Below, one piece after another: positions 42,258-45,901 of a stretch of DNA of 45,901 bases; position 1 is the first letter of the stretch, and every line of letters starts with the position of its first letter. The notes under the pieces are model-generated. The model did not search any database. It saw only the letters and a list, made by a program, of their open reading frames with translations, and was not told the origin of the DNA. The stretch is from positions 1 through 45,901 of the forward strand of contig JBCDCP010000004.1 in the NCBI GenBank assembly GCA_039181495.1, in the 5' to 3' direction. Made by a program: the position numbers and the translations under genes. The DNA comes from JBCDCP01 sp039181495. Lineage in GTDB: Bacteria; Pseudomonadota; Alphaproteobacteria; Rhizobiales; Tepidamorphaceae.

Positions 42258-45200
42258 GACCCGCCTGCCCTGCTTCGCCTGAGATCGAGCGTCATCGGAA
42301 ATTCGGGATTAGGCGCAGCGGTAGCAACCTCAATACGCCCCGGCGTATGACCGTGATCCTGAAACCGTGTCAGCCGCCGCGCCTGTGCCTCGTTGGCATT
42401 GACCGGAAAGGTCTCATAGTTGCGTCCGCCCGGATGGGCCACATGGTAGATGCATCCGCCCAGCGACCGGTCAGACCATGTATCGACCACGTCGAAAGTC
42501 AGTGGCGCATGCACCGGGATGCGTGGATGAAGGGCCTCGGCCGGCTGCCATGCCTTGTAGCGAACCCCGGCAACCGCTTCACCGCTCGCGCCGGTCGTCG
42601 ACAGTGGTAACGCCTCGCCGTTGCATGTCACTTGGTGTCGCTCGGGATTAATCCCGCTGACCCGAGCTTCGAGCCGCTCGGTCGAGGCATCGACAAAACG
42701 CACCGTACCACCTGTGGCACCCTGCTCTCCCAGGACGTGCCAAGGCTCCAGCGCCTGCCGCAGCTCAAGCGTGACACCGCCATGCTGCACCCGGCCATAA
42801 AGCGGAAACCGGAATTCCCACTGAGCCTCGAACCACTCGGGCCTCATTTCGTAGCCAGCGCCCTCAAGATCGGCGAGCACATCGAGGAAGTCCGACCAGA
42901 TCGCATGCGGCAGCATGAACCGGTCATGCAACGCCGTGCCCCAGCGAGAGAATCTTCCCGATTGCGGCTCCCGCCAGAACCAGGCCAGCAGCGCCCGCAC
43001 CAGCAATTGCTGGGCAAGACTCATGCGCGCATCGGGCGGCATCTCGAAACCACGCAATTCGACAAGACCCAACCGGCCCGTAGAACTCTCCGGGGCGTAG
43101 AGCTTGTCGATGCAGATTTCCGCCCTGTGCGTATTGCCGGTCATATCGGTCAGGAGATTGCGTAGAAGCCGATCGACCAACCAGGGCCGCGGCGCCGCAG
43201 CGGCCTCGGGATGGGGAATTTGCGACAGTGCGATTTCCAGCTCGTAGAGCCCGTCGTGGCGACCTTCATCCATGCGCGGTGCCTGGCTGGTCGGCCCGAT
43301 GAACAAGCCGGAGAACAGGTAGGATAGTGAGGGGTGCCGCTGCCAGTAGAGGATCATGCTTTTGAGCAGATCGGGACGGCGCAGGAACGGACTATCAGAC
43401 GGCGTGGCACCGCCGATCACCAGATGATTGCCGCCACCGGTGCCAGTATGCCGGCCATCGATCATGAACTTGTCAGCCCCGAGCCGGCTCTGCCGGGCGT
43501 CCTCATACAACCCCATCGTCGTCTCGACGCATTGGCGCCAGGAAGCCGCGGGATGAATGTTCACCTCGACCACACCGGGATCGGGCGTCACCTTGATGAC
43601 ATCGAGCCGCGGGTCGACCGGCGGGTGATATCCCTCGATGCTGACCTTCAGGTCCAGCTCTTCGGCGGTCTCCTCGACGGCGGCTAGCAGATCAAGATAG
43701 GCCTCCAGTGTTTCGACCGGCGGCATGAATATCCGCAAGATGCCGTCCCGCATTTCGGTCGCAATGGCGGTTCTGACAGCACCGGTGCCAAGCTCCTGCT
43801 CGACAACATCCTGACGGTTCTCACCATCACCGGCTTCAGCGGATAGCTGAGCCTGATGCCGCGCCGCGACTGCCTCGGCGATTGCCTCCCGCTCCGGCAA
43901 TGGTTCGCGCGGCAGGGTGGGATCGAGTTCATTCACGTAAGGGTATTGGCTTGGCGGCACATAGGGCAGACTGCCCAGAGGCAAGCGATAGCCAACCGGG
44001 CTGTCGCCAGGCACCAGAAACAGATTGCCACGCCGTGTGGTCCAACGCTCACTCTGCCATTTGACCGCGCTGCGATGACGCGACTGGGCCTGCTGAATAG
44101 GCAGCACATGGCCTGAAGGTTGGGTCAGCCCGCGATTGAAAACGCGGACCATACGGGCTCGCTCCTCAGGATCTTCAAGCTTCGAATCCTGAGGGCTGAC
44201 GTTCTCGGGCAAGGAGGCTTCCTTGCCGACCCAATGCACCGGGTCCTCGAAAGCAGGCAGGACAAACTCCTGATCGATGCCCAAAGCGCTCGCAAGATTC
44301 CGGGTGAACTGACCCGACACCTCAGCATTGGTATCGGAGTCGGATGCGTCGTTGTCGCTGGCCGGATCGGCCGCGGGCGAGTGCGCGAAACGATCAGGAT
44401 TGCGCCAGACCGGTTCGCCGTCCTTGCGCCAATAGAGCGACAACGCCCATCGCGGCAGGCTTTCACCCGGATACCATTTTCCCTGGCCGAAATGGAGAAA
44501 TCCGCTCGGCGCGAAGCGTTCACGCAGCTTGCCAATCAGCGTCTCGCTGCGTTCGCGCTTCTGCGGCCCTACGGCATCGGTGTTCCACTCATCGCTTTCA
44601 TAGTCGTCGATTGACACGAATGTCGGTTCACCGCCCATGGTCAACCGCATGTCCTGCGCGACGATATCCGCATCGACCCGCTCGCCCAGCGCATCAAGCG
44701 CCTGCCATGCCTCATCGCGGAACGGTGCTGTTATGCGGGGTCGCTCGGCAATCCGGGTGACATCCATTTCGAAATGAAAACGCGACTCGCCTGGCTCACC
44801 GTGCCAGTTGAAACTCCCGGCAATCGGTGCCGCACTTTGGAAGTGCGGCGCGGCGGCAAGGGGAATATGGCTCTCGCCACACAACAGCCCCGACGTCGGA
44901 TCGAGCCCGATCCAGCCGGCACCCGGCAGATAGACTTCGGCCCAGGCATGCAGATCAGTGAAATCATGATCGGTTCCGGCAGGACCATCCAGCGCCTTCA
45001 GATCCGGTTTCAGCTGGATGAGATAGCCCGATACGAACCGTGCCGCGAAACCCTTGTGCCGAAGCACCTGAACCAGCAACCAGCTCGAGTCCCGGCAGGA
45101 TCCCGACCCCGCCTCGAGGGTTTCTTCCGGCGTTAGCACGCCGGGCTCCATACGGATCACATAATCGACGGCTTCGCTGATCCGTTGGTTGAGCTCGACC

Positions 45201-45634
45201 ATGTAGTCGGTCGTGCCGCCCGATGGCTCGCCCAGCTCCTCGAGCAACGCCTTGAGCCTCTCACCCGCCGGCTGAACGGCAAAATACGGCATGAGATCGC
45301 CAAGTATGCTGGCCGGATAGACGAAGGGAACGGCTTCAGCCTCGCTCTCGAGAAAGAAGTCGAATGGGTTGTAGACCGTCATATCGGCGGTCAGATCGAC
45401 GGCGATGCGCAAATGGTCGACCGGCTCGGGAAAGACGAACCGCGCCAGCCAGTTTCCGTGCGGATCCTGCTGCCAGTTTATGAAATGCTGATCCGGCTCA
45501 ACATTGAGGGCATAGGACAGGACCTTGGTGCGCGAATGCGGTGCTGGCCGCAGCCGTATGAGTTGCGGCTCAAGCCGCGCCGGCTTCGAGTAGCGGTATT
45601 CCGTGACGTGGTGAAGTTTGGCGAGGATCGCCAT
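42254..45634 (-). CDS. Large transglutaminase-DUF2126 protein
   Basis: 1,126 residues. The N-terminal third is a Bact_transglu_N domain plus transglutaminase core with C180 (GSGSCRDSSW), H229 (TDLHAWAEVY) and D245 (IGLDPTSGL). The rest is the DUF2126 region, with motifs ENVSPQDSKLEDPEERARMV, DGRHTGTGGGNHLVIGGATP and LRGFEMPPDARMSLAQQLL; HTGTGGGNH is reminiscent of a glutamine-synthetase-like ligase motif, which fits the predicted amidoligase theme. Start is ATG 45634 (MAILAKLHHVTEYRYSKPAR), the family start; the frame runs on to 45709. First gene of the coupled three-gene operon. No signal peptide. Confidence 0.92.
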   Translation of the reverse strand: MAILAKLHHVTEYRYSKPARLEPQLIRLRPAPHSRTKVLSYALNVEPDQHFINWQQDPHGNWLARFVFPEPVDHLRIAVDLTADMTVYNPFDFFLESEAEAVPFVYPASILGDLMPYFAVQPAGERLKALLEELGEPSGGTTDYMVELNQRISEAVDYVIRMEPGVLTPEETLEAGSGSCRDSSWLLVQVLRHKGFAARFVSGYLIQLKPDLKALDGPAGTDHDFTDLHAWAEVYLPGAGWIGLDPTSGLLCGESHIPLAAAPHFQSAAPIAGSFNWHGEPGESRFHFEMDVTRIAERPRITAPFRDEAWQALDALGERVDADIVAQDMRLTMGGEPTFVSIDDYESDEWNTDAVGPQKRERSETLIGKLRERFAPSGFLHFGQGKWYPGESLPRWALSLYWRKDGEPVWRNPDRFAHSPAADPASDNDASDSDTNAEVSGQFTRNLASALGIDQEFVLPAFEDPVHWVGKEASLPENVSPQDSKLEDPEERARMVRVFNRGLTQPSGHVLPIQQAQSRHRSAVKWQSERWTTRRGNLFLVPGDSPVGYRLPLGSLPYVPPSQYPYVNELDPTLPREPLPEREAIAEAVAARHQAQLSAEAGDGENRQDVVEQELGTGAVRTAIATEMRDGILRIFMPPVETLEAYLDLLAAVEETAEELDLKVSIEGYHPPVDPRLDVIKVTPDPGVVEVNIHPAASWRQCVETTMGLYEDARQSRLGADKFMIDGRHTGTGGGNHLVIGGATPSDSPFLRRPDLLKSMILYWQRHPSLSYLFSGLFIGPTSQAPRMDEGRHDGLYELEIALSQIPHPEAAAAPRPWLVDRLLRNLLTDMTGNTHRAEICIDKLYAPESSTGRLGLVELRGFEMPPDARMSLAQQLLVRALLAWFWREPQSGRFSRWGTALHDRFMLPHAIWSDFLDVLADLEGAGYEMRPEWFEAQWEFRFPLYGRVQHGGVTLELRQALEPWHVLGEQGATGGTVRFVDASTERLEARVSGINPERHQVTCNGEALPLSTTGASGEAVAGVRYKAWQPAEALHPRIPVHAPLTFDVVDTWSDRSLGGCIYHVAHPGGRNYETFPVNANEAQARRLTRFQDHGHTPGRIEVATAAPNPEFPMTLDLRRSRAGGS

Positions 45635-45764
45635 TGGTGCCTGGGTCCATGAACTGATACGCGGATAGGACAGCGCGCACACGGTCGCGCCGATTGGTGC
45701 AGAACGCAAGCGCCCTGGCCATCATCCTAACGCGAAACCAAACGATTGCCCGGATATTGGCGCT

Positions 45765-45901
45765 CTAGTGCACCCCGATCAACCGATCAACGGGCGCAAA
45801 GTCATCGGTCAGGACCATCGGTGCGGCTGCACGTACCATCTCCGCATAACGCGCCTCATCGACCCGTTCCCAACTCGCTTCCCGCCCAAGAATGGGCTGC
45901 A
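45765..45901 (-). CDS. Spermidine-synthase-like protein, C-terminal end (cut by window edge)
   Basis: The last 45 codons of a minus-strand gene entering from the right edge. The ending MVLTDDFAPVDRLIGVH resembles the C-terminus of spermidine-synthase-like proteins, including the larger membrane-fused versions. Only the tail is visible, so the assignment is by this ending alone. The gap to the transglutaminase-DUF2126 start is 130 bases, so it may or may not share a transcript with that operon. Confidence 0.5.
   Translation of the reverse strand, partial: QPILGREASWERVDEARYAEMVRAAAPMVLTDDFAPVDRLIGVH

Noticed and set aside
1..45901. tRNA genes, CRISPR arrays, insertion sequences, prophage or attachment sites
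   Set aside because: None seen: no transposase or integrase frame, no regularly spaced repeats, and no tRNA cloverleaf recognised by eye.

Overview
The window reads as a chromosomal segment of an alphaproteobacterium, most likely of the order Hyphomicrobiales (Rhizobiales). The support is the gene order of the division/cell-wall (dcw) cluster, a meso-diaminopimelate-type MurE, an alphaproteobacterial RNase P RNA, CtrA-type sites (TTAA-N7-TTAAC), a BA14K-like protein, a ferredoxin-linked membrane adenylate cyclase of the CyaC type and an Omp25/31-like barrel protein. The genus cannot be fixed by eye. No tRNA, CRISPR array, insertion sequence or prophage was seen.

Region 1 (1-17,130, mostly minus strand) is the dcw cluster. 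In transcription order it runs mraZ, rsmH, ftsL, ftsI, then murE, murF, mraY, murD, ftsW, murG, murC, murB and a ddl cut by the window edge. Many joints are 1- or 4-base stop/start overlaps. An acyl-CoA dehydrogenase gene and an opposite-strand LysR regulator sit between ftsI and murE and split the usual order. Upstream of mraZ are an ATGG array with 10-bp period that looks like the MraZ operator, a promoter overlapping it, and a 118-nt long hairpin that would lie in the leader.

Region 2 (17,312-21,353, minus) holds the RNase P RNA, an unrecognised membrane/proline-rich protein, an AmpD-like amidase with a peptidoglycan-binding domain, a TerB-DnaJ co-chaperone and an outer-membrane barrel protein with a clear terminator.

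Region 3 (21,848-31,042) is mixed metabolism and signalling: a CyaC-like adenylate cyclase (membrane anchor, [2Fe-2S] ferredoxin, cyclase), an extensin-like lipoprotein behind a CtrA site, a PLP-dependent ornithine/lysine decarboxylase, a lysophospholipid-type acyltransferase, an amidase, a 30-residue membrane peptide, an ArsR-methyltransferase fusion, 3-methyladenine glycosylase I and a MOSC protein.

Region 4 (31,149-38,835) is rich in small exported proteins: a duplicated-SH3b protein, two paralogous six-cysteine secreted proteins, a CtrA-preceded two-helix membrane protein, EttA, a BA14K-like protein, an OxyR-like regulator with no cysteine at all plus an OxyR-type operator upstream, a 37-residue membrane peptide, an M23-type peptidase with an altered zinc motif and a flavin reductase.

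Region 5 (38,911-45,634, minus) is a translationally coupled three-gene operon: a 1,126-residue transglutaminase/DUF2126 protein, a circularly permuted ATP-grasp/alpha-E fusion and a second transglutaminase. Comparative genomics has predicted such sets to be peptide-ligating and cleaving systems, but the products are not established. This is the best candidate here for a poorly described system. The window ends in the tail of a spermidine-synthase-like gene.
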